Shown one piece after another: positions 63,963 to 64,000 of a stretch of 64,000 nucleotides of DNA. Position 1 is the first letter of the stretch. Every line of letters begins with the position of its first letter. Under the pieces are notes generated by a model. The model saw only the letters and a list, made by a program, of their open reading frames with translations, ran no database searches and was not told the origin of the DNA. This DNA is from Comamonas koreensis (lineage in GTDB: Bacteria > Pseudomonadota > Gammaproteobacteria > Burkholderiales > Burkholderiaceae_C): contig NZ_JAJNCT010000010.1 of NCBI RefSeq assembly GCF_021026195.1, positions 310,001 to 374,000 on the forward strand, in the 5' to 3' direction. A program made the position numbers and the translations under genes.

Positions 63963-64000
63963 TCAACCCAGCAGCTGGGCAAAGGGCACAAAGCGCACGG
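63963..64000 (-). CDS. C-terminus of probable molybdopterin molybdenumtransferase (MoeA), truncated
   Basis: Only the last dozen codons are in the window (VRFVPFAQLLG then stop). The position upstream of moaD and the hydrophobic C-terminal PF-x-LL ending fit MoeA; the identity is mainly from context. Confidence 0.4.
   Translation of the reverse strand, partial: VRFVPFAQLLG

Overview
The window is a high-GC bacterial chromosome segment with dense, mostly short-spaced genes. Several features point to a betaproteobacterium of the Comamonadaceae, probably Comamonas or a close relative: the tig-clpP-clpX-lon order, a Bug-type TctC/TctB/TctA importer with TctD/TctE, the minor-pilin operon ending in pilY1-pilE, and the squalene genes hpnC/hpnD/hpnE. 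The genus is inferred from gene style, not from a search.

Layout. 1-1795: an IS630-transposase-derived protein that has lost its catalytic Glu, then a small protein made of two RNA polymerase alpha-CTD-like repeats. 1933-2802: a minus-strand tRNA cluster Gly-Cys-Gly-Gly-Gly-Leu, with three tandem Gly copies. 2941-9044: the proteostasis block lon, clpX, clpP, tig (all minus), followed by tRNA-Leu(UAG). 9729-9889: a MITE-like repeat with inverted ends. 9903-14527: an RND efflux pump (adaptor plus permease) with a promoter and a TetR-type operator. 14571-22310: hpnC, a MucD/DegQ-type protease, a two-component system, then hpnD-hpnE. 22318-25188: a LysR regulator, a quinone oxidoreductase and a HAD phosphatase. 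25318-29733: hemH, an acetyltransferase and a second Lon-type protease. 29764-33765: an orphan ParB-like protein, a DUF4256 protein, and a sulfur module (periplasmic rhodanese, YeeE/YedE transporter, 54-residue membrane peptide). 33867-37342: a CorA/ZntB transporter, a Na+/H+ antiporter behind a structured leader, and a DedA-rhodanese fusion. 37535-43037: the tctCBA importer, divergent from tctDE. 43024-50556: an Hsp15-like protein, then the fimT-pilV-pilW-pilX-pilY1-pilE operon. 50737-59403: ribD, a cardiolipin-synthase-like phospholipase D, dusC, a methyltransferase, an acetyltransferase, an aldehyde dehydrogenase and small proteins. 59539-64000: clpB, moaE, two small unknown genes, moaD, and the end of a probable moeA.

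How the genes work together. Protein quality control recurs (Lon, ClpXP, trigger factor, MucD-like protease, LonB/LonC-type protease, ClpB, Hsp15). The envelope is served by RND efflux, squalene synthesis from farnesyl diphosphate, cardiolipin-type phospholipid synthesis, type IV pilus priming and ion transport. The tct importer and its divergent two-component system form a classical carboxylate-sensing and uptake unit, and direct repeats between them look like the regulator's binding site. The least explained pieces are the alpha-CTD tandem protein, the structured leader before the antiporter, the 54-residue peptide of the sulfur module, the dispersed inverted-end repeat, and the two small genes inside the molybdopterin cluster.
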